Shown here: one piece after another, positions 1 through 7,290 of the stretch
Layout of the letters: every line of letters starts with the position of its first letter
Numbering within the stretch: position 1 is the stretch's first letter
Source: Syntrophomonadaceae bacterium
GTDB taxonomy: Bacteria > Bacillota > Syntrophomonadia > Syntrophomonadales > Syntrophomonadaceae
Direction of reading: 5' to 3'
Length of the DNA stretch: 10,311 nucleotides
NCBI GenBank assembly: GCA_012798055.1
Contig: JAAZOA010000032.1
Coordinates: 1-10,311 of the forward strand
The notes under the pieces: model-generated
Told to the model about the DNA's origin: nothing
Seen by the model: the letters and a program-made list of their open reading frames with translations, nothing else
Databases searched by the model: none
Program-made: the position numbers and the translations under genes

Positions 1-76
1 ATCAATAAATGAACTACGAAATCAATCTGTCTGCAGAATTGTTTCCGTCCCCTTAATAGGGTCCTATCTGATCAAT
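1..76 (-). CRISPR. End of a type III CRISPR array (one full repeat, one spacer, edge of next repeat)
   Basis: A full repeat is read at 41-76 (plus-strand form begins GTTTCCGTCCCC and ends GATCAAT). Bases 1-6 (ATCAAT) repeat its last six bases exactly 70 bp away, which gives a 36-nt repeat and a 34-nt spacer (7-40). On the minus strand the repeat ends AAGGGGACGGAAAC, close to the end of the Staphylococcus epidermidis type III-A repeat, so mature crRNAs would carry the 5' handle ACGGAAAC. CCCT/AGGG (50-53 / 58-61) can form a short hairpin, as Cas6 substrates do. The array is co-oriented with the cas operon and starts 187 bp after cas6, so 41-76 should be the leader-proximal repeat. Only one whole repeat is visible, so the call rests on the period, the handle and the position. 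Confidence 0.75.
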
Positions 77-217
77 CCTGCACCTTGAAACACCCGAACC
101 ACCTGATCTCAAATGGCAATTCGCGGCGCTCAAGCTTGCATTGCCATAATATGGTAATTGCCCGGCGTTGTAGATAATATAACGGCATTTTTTTACGATT
201 TCCTTTACTTTGCTCAT
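53..217 (-). CDS. Small hypothetical ORF (54 aa) ending inside the first CRISPR repeat
   Basis: The ATG at 217-215 is preceded by GGAGAGGA (228-221), a good Shine-Dalgarno with ATC as the only bases between it and the ATG, so the effective spacing from its GGAG part is normal. The frame stays open for 54 codons and stops with a TAA formed by the repeat itself (55-53). The product starts MSKVKEIVKKCRYIIYNAG, is basic at its N-terminus and has four cysteines (residues 11, 34, 46 and one shared with the CRI stretch by position 46; the clear ones are C11, C34 and C46). I recognise no family. It follows cas6 by 45 bp in the same direction, so it could be translated from the cas transcript. It may instead be the surviving 5' end of a gene replaced by the array, or a chance frame in the leader. 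Confidence 0.35.
   Translation of the reverse strand: MSKVKEIVKKCRYIIYNAGQLPYYGNASLSAANCHLRSGGSGVSRCRIDQIGPY
77..217 (-). promoter_or_regulatory. Putative CRISPR leader
   Basis: This is the stretch between cas6 and the first repeat, read on the minus strand toward the array, where a leader is expected. It holds an A-tract (minus-strand AAAAAAA near 187-193) and a cluster of ATTGCCAT-type repeats (113-163). I found no convincing -35/-10 pair, so array transcription may come from the cas operon or from a promoter I cannot see. A small ORF also covers this stretch, and the two readings are not exclusive. Confidence 0.4.
113..163. repeat. Inverted-repeat cluster in the leader
   Basis: ATGGCAAT (113-120) is the exact reverse complement of ATTGCCAT (140-147). 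The second unit is followed after 3 bp by ATGGTAAT (151-158), making a near-perfect palindrome centred on 148-150. That unit runs on into AATTGCCC (156-163). Four related units within 51 bp could be a protein-binding site used in spacer integration or an RNA hairpin. Function is inferred only from position. Confidence 0.5.
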
Positions 218-262
218 GATTCCTCTCCGCGGCGCTGATTTTCAATTTTCAAGCTGATAATT

Positions 263-1009
263 TTAAGGTATCTGCCATACTCTCACCCCGCCCATACCCA
301 GAGCGGTCTTTATGCCTATCCCGCTGTATTCCGCAAAGGACAGCAAAGCCCCGGCCAGCCGGGCCAATTGGTCCGGGCCGCTTATGACCAAAGTTAACCG
401 GCCAAGATAACCAGTTATCTTAGTTTTTTCTAAATAGAAGACCCCAGACCGCAGCGAATACCTTACGATGCGTATATTCCTCGCTAACTCCTGCATAGCC
501 TCCGGGTCATCGAGGGATACATCCCGCACAAATGCGCTGTAGCGTTTGCTCAGGTTTCTCACCATCAACTCCGGAGCAGGGAACAAGACATATGCTCCCT
601 CATGCCTGTGAGTGCTGGGAGTTATGAACTCTATCTCATATCTCCGGTACGGCTTTTCGGCGGTGAAGAAACGCGACAGATATTCGCTGTTGCTGAGACT
701 GCTCCGTTGAACACCCTTCACGTCCAAGACAAGACCTTTTTGCTGAAGTGCTATCCTAGTGAGGGGCGCGACTGCCTCGATTATCTGTTTGGAAAAATCA
801 CTGTCCCACATCCCAATGGTCCAGTTAACCTGTTGGTCGGCACCCGGTAATACATACTGGGAATAAGGTTTCAAGGTGTCTTCATGCAGTACCTCCGTCA
901 CTTCACTTGGCAATGCGTCCATCAGGAAACCGTGAAACAGGGATCCCCAGTTATAATTAGGCTTTTGTTCCCCTTCATAATGGCACTGTATAGTTATCCT
1001 ATGCAGCAT
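263..1009 (-). CDS. cas6: Cas6 CRISPR RNA endoribonuclease
   Basis: Cas6 cuts the repeat in precursor crRNA and leaves the 8-nt 5' handle that the Csm complex binds. The protein (248 aa from this start) has the usual Cas6 size of two ferredoxin-like halves. Near its C-terminus is the glycine-rich loop GIGIKTALGMGG (about residues 230-241), a hallmark of the family. An N-terminal LFHGFLMDALP segment contains a histidine at about residue 26, a candidate catalytic residue. A longer frame begins at a GTG at 1030, but GGAGAG (1021-1016) sits 6 bases before the ATG at 1009, so I prefer the shorter form. It follows csm5 by 24 bp and is the last recognised cas gene before the array. Confidence 0.93.
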   Translation of the reverse strand: MLHRITIQCHYEGEQKPNYNWGSLFHGFLMDALPSEVTEVLHEDTLKPYSQYVLPGADQQVNWTIGMWDSDFSKQIIEAVAPLTRIALQQKGLVLDVKGVQRSSLSNSEYLSRFFTAEKPYRRYEIEFITPSTHRHEGAYVLFPAPELMVRNLSKRYSAFVRDVSLDDPEAMQELARNIRIVRYSLRSGVFYLEKTKITGYLGRLTLVISGPDQLARLAGALLSFAEYSGIGIKTALGMGGVRVWQIP

Positions 1010-1015
1010 GTTCAA

Positions 1016-1021
1016 CTCTCC
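1016..1021 (-). promoter_or_regulatory. Ribosome binding site deciding the cas6 start
   Basis: GGAGAG on the minus strand, 6 bases before the ATG at 1009. It supports that start over the upstream GTG at 1030. Confidence 0.6.
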
Positions 1022-1033
1022 GTTCCTCACGGT

Positions 1034-2170
1034 TTAACCGAAAATAAGTTCACAGCGGCCCATCTGGTAATAGGCACCTTTATACAGGGTAGTCTTCAAG
1101 ATGTGAGGCGAAACTCCATAATGGGTAACGTCCCTGCCGTGGCTGTGGCTGCTGAACTGCCTGTGCATCAATTTGGCTACGACTGGCAGTGCCCGGTCGC
1201 GATTCCCGAACAAGTTGTACAAAATGGTCTTGGAAGGGTAACCGGAACCCCCTCCCAGTATGATGTCCACTCCCTGTTTAGCAGCAGTATCAGCATCAGA
1301 CGGCAGTTCCTTAAAGTGCTGCTCATAGTTGGCATAATGGTCATCGGCAAAACGATTCAGGGCCTCTTCTATCCTTGCAATAGTCAGCCCGACCTTATCA
1401 AGCACCGGCTTATCCAGGGTTATTGTGAAGCAGGCTTCGGTCCCCGGCACGAGGCACTCCCTAAATATTGGCAGCGGATTGACGCTGCCGTCGGGCTTGC
1501 GGTCATACTTGCCGGCCAAGGTCAGGCAGTCGAAACCGATGGGCGCGCTGTCACTTATCCGGATCCCCTGCATCATGTCATTGACCGCGGAATTGATTTC
1601 CTTGCCGTCCTTCGGATTGGTAATACCCAAACGGTAGAAGACCCTCTTCTCCAAGTCCTTGGTCTCCCGGTCCATGTACCAGCGGGGGGTCTTGCTGTCA
1701 TCAGCCCTTTCCACACCTGTTCGCAGCCTCTCCCAATCGCCCTTCCTTAAAAAATCAGCTGCCACTGCAGTGCGCAGAGCCCCTTTGAGGCTCGATCCGG
1801 GAATATAGGGTAAGCCCCGGGGATCTTTAATAAACGTCAGTACCTCCGGGAAGTTCACGTCTCTTACCGCCTCACCGGCATCGATGCTGTAGTTGACAAA
1901 ATTAGTGTAATCCCCAGCCCGAACGCTATTTTCCTCCAAAAAGGCCCTGAAGTCCCCGCGGTTGGGATTGACCAGGAAGTTCTCATAAGCGTCGAGCAGC
2001 GAGTGCTGTTTAAGGAAACTCACCATCCTGGGGAAGTCAGGGAAATAGATCAGACCCTTCTGTTTGTCCAGGATGTACTCCTTCTTTTTGAGGCGCTCTC
2101 CTGATCCTATAAATACCGGGGCCAGGGCGCGCAGCTTGATGTTGATGGTTGCAAGGTGCCCGCATCTCAT
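1034..2170 (-). CDS. csm5: Csm5, type III-A RAMP protein (Cas7-like)
   Basis: Csm5 caps the 3' end of the crRNA in the Csm complex and is needed for crRNA 3' maturation. The 378-aa protein has the usual length. It opens with a RAMP strand and glycine turn (LRALAPVFIGSGERL, residues 13-27) and carries the conserved PYIPGSSLKGALRTA segment (121-135), the signature of Csm5 and related Cas7-type RAMPs. It ends with a short glycine-containing strand (YYQMGRCELIFG). Its ATG overlaps the csm4 stop by 4 bp (ATGA), so translation is probably coupled. GGGGGTGA just upstream serves as ribosome binding site inside the csm4 end. Nothing looks truncated. Confidence 0.95.
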   Translation of the reverse strand: MRCGHLATINIKLRALAPVFIGSGERLKKKEYILDKQKGLIYFPDFPRMVSFLKQHSLLDAYENFLVNPNRGDFRAFLEENSVRAGDYTNFVNYSIDAGEAVRDVNFPEVLTFIKDPRGLPYIPGSSLKGALRTAVAADFLRKGDWERLRTGVERADDSKTPRWYMDRETKDLEKRVFYRLGITNPKDGKEINSAVNDMMQGIRISDSAPIGFDCLTLAGKYDRKPDGSVNPLPIFRECLVPGTEACFTITLDKPVLDKVGLTIARIEEALNRFADDHYANYEQHFKELPSDADTAAKQGVDIILGGGSGYPSKTILYNLFGNRDRALPVVAKLMHRQFSSHSHGRDVTHYGVSPHILKTTLYKGAYYQMGRCELIFG

Positions 2171-3108
2171 ATATTCACCCCCACAAATAGAGAATTAGCC
2201 AACCGCCACACCGGATGGCACCCATTATCAGACACGTCGTGCATTCCGCCTTGGAAACGGCAGCGCAGGCAGGAGCCGGGCCCCAGCATATATGTGGTCT
2301 TCTTCTTGAGCTGTCCGGCAGAATAAGTATCCGAATCGATAAACCCGCCACGCCGGATCACGGTGTACCAACCGTCCTGGAGTATTTCTTCGATTTCTGA
2401 ATCTACCGGCAGTGCTGTCCCCAAGAGCATCTGGTAAGGAGCCGATACATCCTCCAGCCTGCTTCGAAGATCCTGCGGCATGATGTCTCTTTGTACCGAG
2501 AATTTGCCCCATCCGGAGGAACGCTTGCCACCAACTCCTGACAAACCCAGGCGGGCAAGCAGGTATTCAAAAAGATTCCGGGCAGTTTCTCCCATATAAG
2601 CAACAACCACATATAACCCGCATCCCTTCGCAAAGCGCCAGCAGGCTACATGATACGGAAGCGGCGCGGTATTGCCACGGATAGCCACCCTTGTAAGGGT
2701 ATTCAGCTGGCCGAAGTTGTGTCTGAGGGAATCCAGATCCAGATTGTTTGTGGCCAGATTCTCGAGGTAGTTATCGAACCCAGAGAGAGGGATATAATCG
2801 ATGTCTTTAAGCTTCTTCTTGAGTCCCGAGTCACCTTCACGCAGCAAATTTGTGGTATGTAATATCGGTTTGGGAAAGAATAGCTCATCCCCGGCGTAAG
2901 GCAGAGCATCAGACAAAACGAGAACTCCCTCGGTGAAATAACTGACCAGTTCCTCCAGCCGCCCGCCCCGGGCCGCTTCACAGCATAGGGCGCTGAAGAC
3001 CGTATCGGAATGGATGGCCATCTGCCCGTTGTCAAGTGAAGCTCCGCCGGTGTCCCGGCCGATATGCAGCGGAGTTGTAAACTCAAGCTTGTAAAGAGAA
3101 TAGTCCAT
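2167..3108 (-). CDS. csm4: Csm4, type III-A RAMP protein (Cas5-like)
   Basis: Csm4 binds the 5' handle of the crRNA and joins Cas10 to the Csm3 backbone. At 313 aa it has the usual size. The N-terminus (YKLEFTTPLHIGRD, residues 6-19) is the first RAMP strand. HSDTVFSALCCEA (33-45) matches the conserved HSDTLFSAL-type motif of Csm4. GVGGKRSSGWGKF (191-203) is the glycine-rich loop. The ATG at 3108 lies inside the csm3 3' end (26-bp overlap), with GGAGGAGT directly in front of it, a tight but strong ribosome binding site. Together with the ATGA overlap at csm5 this suggests coupled translation of csm3, csm4 and csm5. Confidence 0.95.
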   Translation of the reverse strand: MDYSLYKLEFTTPLHIGRDTGGASLDNGQMAIHSDTVFSALCCEAARGGRLEELVSYFTEGVLVLSDALPYAGDELFFPKPILHTTNLLREGDSGLKKKLKDIDYIPLSGFDNYLENLATNNLDLDSLRHNFGQLNTLTRVAIRGNTAPLPYHVACWRFAKGCGLYVVVAYMGETARNLFEYLLARLGLSGVGGKRSSGWGKFSVQRDIMPQDLRSRLEDVSAPYQMLLGTALPVDSEIEEILQDGWYTVIRRGGFIDSDTYSAGQLKKKTTYMLGPGSCLRCRFQGGMHDVSDNGCHPVWRLANSLFVGVNI

Positions 3109-3778
3109 ACTCCTCCACTTCCTTTAAGCTTTTTAGCAACTCATGCGCGTCCAACGGGCAGTCCCCGTCCTTCACCTCGATCTCGAAATCGGAGAAGGCA
3201 ACCCGCCCATAGCCGCGCGAACCGTGCCCCCCAAGGTAGTCCATCGAGAGCAGTTTTAAGCCCCGGGCTATGTTCTCCATGTCCGGCTTTATCTGGTCGG
3301 CATCCTCAAGGTCGTAGACCATGTTGACCGTAAATTCCGAGCCCCTTACCACGCGTTCGATCTGGCGGGGATTGGCCACCGCGGTCAGGCGACCTATGGT
3401 GTTTTCAAACTTCACCTCGGTAAGCCCGCCACGATTCTTCAGGCTATCAGCATTGGCCAAAAAAGCATCCGCGAACTGAAGCCTGGCTGCCTTGGGATTC
3501 TCATTGCGGCGGGCATTACCGGATGAGCCAAACAGCCTTTTCAGTTCTTCTGGGTCATTGTCGCAATCCTGGGTGATATAATGATTTTTCATGGCTTTGG
3601 CCAGAAGGGTACGCATCTTGCCTTTCAGGCTGGAACCTGGCAGCATCGGCTGGCCGGAAAATGCATCCCTGATGACCGGGCTGTCCACCGCCCCTATAGC
3701 CGAGAAAGCCGAAGAGCCGCCTATGTGCATGCCAGTCAGGACCGTCATTTTGAATTTGATAAGAATCTTGCCGTACAT
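3083..3778 (-). CDS. csm3: Csm3, target-RNA-cleaving backbone subunit (Cas7-like)
   Basis: Csm3 subunits form the helical backbone of the complex and cut target RNA at 6-nt intervals. From the ATG at 3778 the protein is 231 aa. IGAVDSPVIRD contains an Asp at residue 32, the position of the catalytic Asp in S. epidermidis Csm3 (D32). It is followed by the conserved MLPGSSLKGKMRTL. GGHGSRGYGRV near the C-terminus is the glycine-rich loop. A frame 11 codons longer begins at 3811, but GAGGGGGG (3793-3786) stands 7 bases before the ATG at 3778 and the shorter N-terminus (MYGKILIKFKM) fits the family. The gene follows csm2 by 13 bp. All residues needed for RNA cleavage appear to be present. Confidence 0.96.
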   Translation of the reverse strand: MYGKILIKFKMTVLTGMHIGGSSAFSAIGAVDSPVIRDAFSGQPMLPGSSLKGKMRTLLAKAMKNHYITQDCDNDPEELKRLFGSSGNARRNENPKAARLQFADAFLANADSLKNRGGLTEVKFENTIGRLTAVANPRQIERVVRGSEFTVNMVYDLEDADQIKPDMENIARGLKLLSMDYLGGHGSRGYGRVAFSDFEIEVKDGDCPLDAHELLKSLKEVEEYGLFSLQA

Positions 3779-3785
3779 AACGAAA

Positions 3786-3793
3786 CCCCCCTC
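3786..3793 (-). promoter_or_regulatory. Ribosome binding site deciding the csm3 start
   Basis: GAGGGGGG on the minus strand overlaps the TGA stop of csm2 (3794-3792) and lies 7 bases before the ATG at 3778. The overlap with the stop suggests translational coupling of csm2 and csm3. Confidence 0.7.
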
Positions 3794-4277
3794 AATTATC
3801 CTTTCCGCCATGGAAGCGGTGATAGGCCACCAGCGCCTCCATGTAGCGGGCGAAGTCTATGAATTTCTGGCGGCTATCGCCGATATCACCTAAAAGTTCC
3901 AGCAGGCCGGCCTTATTTACAAAAGGCAGGACAATCTTGGGCTCCCGCCCGCATTCGTACACCAACCGGACTTGCATATATTCGATGCGTCCTTGCAGAT
4001 CCCGACTCAGAGTATCGCCCTTCTCCATCAGCACGTCATTGTATATCTCGCTGACCATCGCCAGGATATTGCGTATCTTGCTGGTGGTGAAGTTACGGTA
4101 ATCAAAACTCCTGTCCTGCTTTAATCCTGTAATAACTTGCTCCGCCTGGGATGCGTAGTTGTCCTGCAGGACAAATTTACGAGCCGGAGGATCAGGTGTC
4201 TGGCTTCGTGGTGGCGGTGTCTTTTCCCGGGTTTTGAAGCCAGCCTTCTCGAAAGCTGCTCTCATGTCATCTGGCAT
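3792..4277 (-). CDS. csm2: Csm2, small subunit of the type III-A complex (Cas11)
   Basis: Csm2 is the mostly helical small subunit that lines the crRNA-target duplex together with Csm3. The family pattern is clear from about residue 63: FTTSKIRNIL, then VRLVYECGRE, then a C-terminal SRQKFIDFARYMEALVAYHR. The first 35 or so residues are an extra, probably disordered, Pro/Lys/Arg-rich stretch (KTREKTPPPRSQTPDPPARK), which makes this 161-aa protein longer than the roughly 120-150 aa usual for Csm2. The ATG at 4277 follows AAGGAGGT (4293-4286), a near-perfect Shine-Dalgarno located next to the cas10 stop. The gap to cas10 is 19 bp. Confidence 0.93.
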   Translation of the reverse strand: MPDDMRAAFEKAGFKTREKTPPPRSQTPDPPARKFVLQDNYASQAEQVITGLKQDRSFDYRNFTTSKIRNILAMVSEIYNDVLMEKGDTLSRDLQGRIEYMQVRLVYECGREPKIVLPFVNKAGLLELLGDIGDSRQKFIDFARYMEALVAYHRFHGGKDN

Positions 4278-4296
4278 TACACGATACCTCCTTTTC

Positions 4297-6702
4297 CTAT
4301 TCGCGGTTATTATATGTGTAAATTATCATGGCCGTCAGCAATTGCCGGCGCTGCTCTGCATCCAGCGCCCAGGCGTAAACGCTACCTGAGAAGCTTGCAT
4401 AGGCTCTCCGCAAATCCTCACGGGACTCTTTTCCGGGCTCCCTCCTCGCCAGGAGGTAAGCCAGCCTGGCGATGTTGATGCCGCTGTCCTCATCCTGGCG
4501 CAGAAGGTCGATAATATTGTACAGGAAGCTGTTGCCGTAGTCGCCGTTTGCCGCGAACAGGGCATCGACGGTCCGGTATTTTTCCCCCAACACCTGGTTC
4601 TCGAATGTAGGCCAGTCATAGGTATGGTAGGCTTGGAGACCCTGTCCTCTCCATTCCATGCCCAGCAGTGAGATGGAGTTCTTGGTCCCATCTGCATAAA
4701 CATGATTCTTGGCGGCCTTCTCCAACGCCTCGGTCTCGGCCGCCATCCTTGATATGGGATAGCCTGACTCGAACATGGCCAGTCCTGCTGATATGGAAAG
4801 AGCTCCTCCTGTATAAAGGGTGAACGCTCTCCTAATATCAAGCGCGGCTGCCAGCACTTCGTTCCAGGCGCCAACCAGGAACAAATCGTCACCACCGGAA
4901 TATACTACAACTATGCTGCGCGGTCCAGGGGGGGCCAGTAGGCTTGGATTTCCAGCAGCCAATATGCCATTGAGATAGTACTTAAAAAAGATCGATAGGC
5001 TCCTGGAGAGGGTAGCAGCACGCGATAAGGTCAAATACCGATATTTATCTTCCATGTCACCTCTTCGCAAGAATCCTTGGACAAAAGCGGTTCCCATGTT
5101 GTCCACATCCGCTCTCAGCACTCCCAGCCTCGGTATTCCCTTGGAACTCTCCGCCAGCTCGGCGAAGGTTTTCAGGCTTCCGTTGGGATTAGTGGCAGCG
5201 TAGTCACCGAGCCAGAGTTTAGTGGCCAACGAGAGGCCCGTGCGGAAGTCGTTTTTACTGTAGATCCGCATGACTTCTCCTGGACTCACCATCAACCGAT
5301 TCCGTGCTTTGTCTTCCCTGGAGGTATAGAAATGCAATTGCTCTCCCTGACCAGAAAATACCGGCAGGGATGGCCCTTGGCTCTTACCAGCTGAAACGAC
5401 GAAGACCGAATCGGGTTTGATCAGCATGCCTGATATTTCAGCAAATGCGGCACAGGTCGCACAGAGGGTTCCTTCTTCTCTCTCCACTAGATCGGCAGAG
5501 ACACCGCATATCCTGCATTCACGTCCATCCTTGTCCGTATTCCCCTGATTGAGGACACGCAGGTCTGCGGCCCTATAACGCCTCAGCTTGCGTTCAGAAA
5601 TCTGGGCAGAAACGCTCCGGAAGATATTGCTATATGCTTCCGGATCACCGGTACGGTTCATCAGTTCATTGGCACAGCATTCCTGCAGGCCATGGGCGAT
5701 AAAAAGCTTGGAGCCAAACAATTCCATCAGCCGGGAGTTCGTATTTCGAACCGCCTGACCAGCTCTGCGTTTAGCCTCATCTGTGTTGGGCAGGAGCACA
5801 TAGGCGTGGGCCCCGCCTGTATATATCAGGTTAGCCCGATACAGTGAGCAATCTTCAAGTATTTCATCAACCAGATTCTCTAGCATCATTTCGAGGTAGA
5901 ACGACCTGGCCCGCAAGCCTTTTAGCGCCCCCTTGGAGGATATGGTGTAGATGAAGGGCTGAACGCCGGAAATATCGCACGAGAAGAGGCAGAAAACTTT
6001 TTCACCATAGAATGTTCTGCTGTTTTGAAAGAGTTCTGACCGGTAGTCATTCCGCCCTTGGCTTTGAAGGTAGAGAACTATGCAGGCAGCCACAGCAGCA
6101 GTAACCTTGGAGTGGTCAAACAGAGAGATATCCGACACTTCGCCTGAAAAGGTGGAAGAGGGCACATAAGACAGATATGCCTCGGTTAGCTCCAGTAGTG
6201 AATTCACATATTCGTCCTTGAAATTTATCCCCCGCAGGCCTTCGCTAAAACCCAGCGCTATCTGGTCATAATCCGTACCCGGATTGTAGCCGTGTAATTC
6301 CTGGGGATAGTTGATTTCCCTATTAATGGCAGCCACCTTAAATGCTGCGCTGGCCTGGGAGTTGTTCAAAAGGTTGTAGACTGACTCCTGAGGTCGACTG
6401 CGATCAAATCCCTTGCTTCCCTCCCCTTCAGTTTCGCGCCGGTCGGTTCCGGAAGCTATATTGTCGGCTAAATACACAACGTAAGCCTCGTGGCCCGGAG
6501 CAAGATTAGCCTCAGCAATCTCCTGATGATGATGGTATCTGATACAATCCAGGACTACGCCATCGCTTAAGTATTTTGCAGCCCACTCTTGCCCAGAAAT
6601 GCTGTGAGCCCGGCCGTCACCATTGGATGCCCGATGCAGAACTTTCCCGATATCATGCAGCAGGCCCCCTATCGTGACATTCCTTACTGCATTATGCAAC
6701 AT
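4297..6702 (-). CDS. cas10: Cas10/Csm1, HD nuclease and cyclic oligoadenylate synthase
   Basis: This is the large subunit of the type III-A complex. When target RNA is bound, its HD domain cuts single-stranded DNA and its Palm domain turns ATP into cyclic oligoadenylates that activate ancillary nucleases. The HD domain starts at GLLHDIGK (residues 13-20), continues with HHH (57-59) and has the late aspartate in YLADN (77-81). A zinc ribbon is formed by CRIC (396-399) and CATC (414-417). The second Palm domain has LRADVDNMG (529-537) and the cyclase motif YSGGDD (601-606). The C-terminal helical domain (about 700-801) is present. At 801 aa it is full length and both catalytic centres look intact. 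GGGGTGGT in front of the ATG at 6702 is the ribosome binding site. It is the first gene of the operon. Confidence 0.97.
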   Translation of the reverse strand: MLHNAVRNVTIGGLLHDIGKVLHRASNGDGRAHSISGQEWAAKYLSDGVVLDCIRYHHHQEIAEANLAPGHEAYVVYLADNIASGTDRRETEGEGSKGFDRSRPQESVYNLLNNSQASAAFKVAAINREINYPQELHGYNPGTDYDQIALGFSEGLRGINFKDEYVNSLLELTEAYLSYVPSSTFSGEVSDISLFDHSKVTAAVAACIVLYLQSQGRNDYRSELFQNSRTFYGEKVFCLFSCDISGVQPFIYTISSKGALKGLRARSFYLEMMLENLVDEILEDCSLYRANLIYTGGAHAYVLLPNTDEAKRRAGQAVRNTNSRLMELFGSKLFIAHGLQECCANELMNRTGDPEAYSNIFRSVSAQISERKLRRYRAADLRVLNQGNTDKDGRECRICGVSADLVEREEGTLCATCAAFAEISGMLIKPDSVFVVSAGKSQGPSLPVFSGQGEQLHFYTSREDKARNRLMVSPGEVMRIYSKNDFRTGLSLATKLWLGDYAATNPNGSLKTFAELAESSKGIPRLGVLRADVDNMGTAFVQGFLRRGDMEDKYRYLTLSRAATLSRSLSIFFKYYLNGILAAGNPSLLAPPGPRSIVVVYSGGDDLFLVGAWNEVLAAALDIRRAFTLYTGGALSISAGLAMFESGYPISRMAAETEALEKAAKNHVYADGTKNSISLLGMEWRGQGLQAYHTYDWPTFENQVLGEKYRTVDALFAANGDYGNSFLYNIIDLLRQDEDSGINIARLAYLLARREPGKESREDLRRAYASFSGSVYAWALDAEQRRQLLTAMIIYTYNNRE

Positions 6703-7134
6703 ACCACCCCTTTCTTATAAGCACATAGACTTAACCCGGTTATCCAGAAGGTGAAGAGCCAACTCCGGTTCCAATCAACCATTCGTATTTCATATTTCTA
6801 TAATCGAATAAATTCACGATCAACTTGTAATCCGGATGGTTTCACCTAAGTAGATCCCGGTCACTATATACATTCAATCCTTGTTTAGGATATTCCTTCC
6901 ATTGCCCAATGCTTTTTTAATAATTACGCAGAGTTCTCTTATCTACATGTGAGCCGGAGTCGTATTAGGCACCTTGATTTAAGCCGCAAAAGTATCCCGG
7001 GACCTTGTTATTCACAAAACAGATTTCAATCATTATTAACGGATCAGTAACCCTATCCGTAATAGCTAGAAATTGACCCTGAATCCCGGGGTGTGTCTGC
7101 TGCATTTATCACTATTTCTCGTCCCCGATTTTAG

Positions 7135-7194
7135 GGAGCAGCATATACTATTTATGGGTGTAATTTGGGTGTAGTTTTGATTAAAAACGGTTAA
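7135..7194 (+). pseudogene. Possible C-terminal remnant of a tyrosine integrase
   Basis: Between two in-frame stops this frame reads GAAYTIYGCNLGVVLIKNG. An ending of the form GC(N/K)xGV after a short hydrophobic stretch is what I recall from several Firmicute phage-type integrases whose genes abut a tRNA. The remnant is too short to prove homology. Its place about 100 bp before a tRNA fragment is the main support. It could equally be chance. Confidence 0.22.
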
Positions 7195-7202
7195 AAACCG
7201 TT
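7186..7202. repeat. 7-bp perfect inverted repeat
   Basis: AACGGTT (7186-7192) and AACCGTT (7196-7202) flank a 3-bp centre. The stem is short and is not followed by a good T-run (CATTTTGG follows), so it would be a weak terminator. Lying about 90 bp from the tRNA fragment, it could also be a recombinase arm site. Confidence 0.45.
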
Positions 7203-7290
7203 CATTTTGGTTCAATTGCTTAAAAGATATTTTCCCTATTTTTCGGCCTTAATCGATACTGTTCAAATCCATTCAAAGCAGTGTTTGTAT

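Larger units (their letters stand above)
6703..7290. other. Gene-free junction upstream of cas10
   Basis: These 588 bases are rich in stop codons on both strands, and I see no credible gene. The cas operon promoter must lie here. The best minus-strand candidate is TTGATC (6823-6818) and TATAGA (6802-6797) about 100 bases before cas10, but the 15-bp spacing is short and both boxes are only partial matches. Toward the right end are an integrase-like remnant (7135-7194) and a 7-bp inverted repeat (7186-7202). The lower GC and broken frames fit the decayed end of a mobile element. Confidence 0.6.

Noticed and set aside
884..1750. A 288-codon open frame on the plus strand opposite csm5 and cas6
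   Set aside because: It lies fully antisense to two clear cas genes, its product shows no domain pattern, and no good ribosome binding site precedes it. It is a shadow of the minus-strand codon usage.
3779..3811. Longer form of Csm3 starting at 3811
   Set aside because: It would overlap csm2 by 20 bp, lacks a clear ribosome binding site, and would move the catalytic Asp from position 32 to 43.
6799..6804. TATAAT on the plus strand upstream of nothing obvious
   Set aside because: No -35 box lies at a proper distance and there is no gene downstream on the plus strand until the tRNA fragment.
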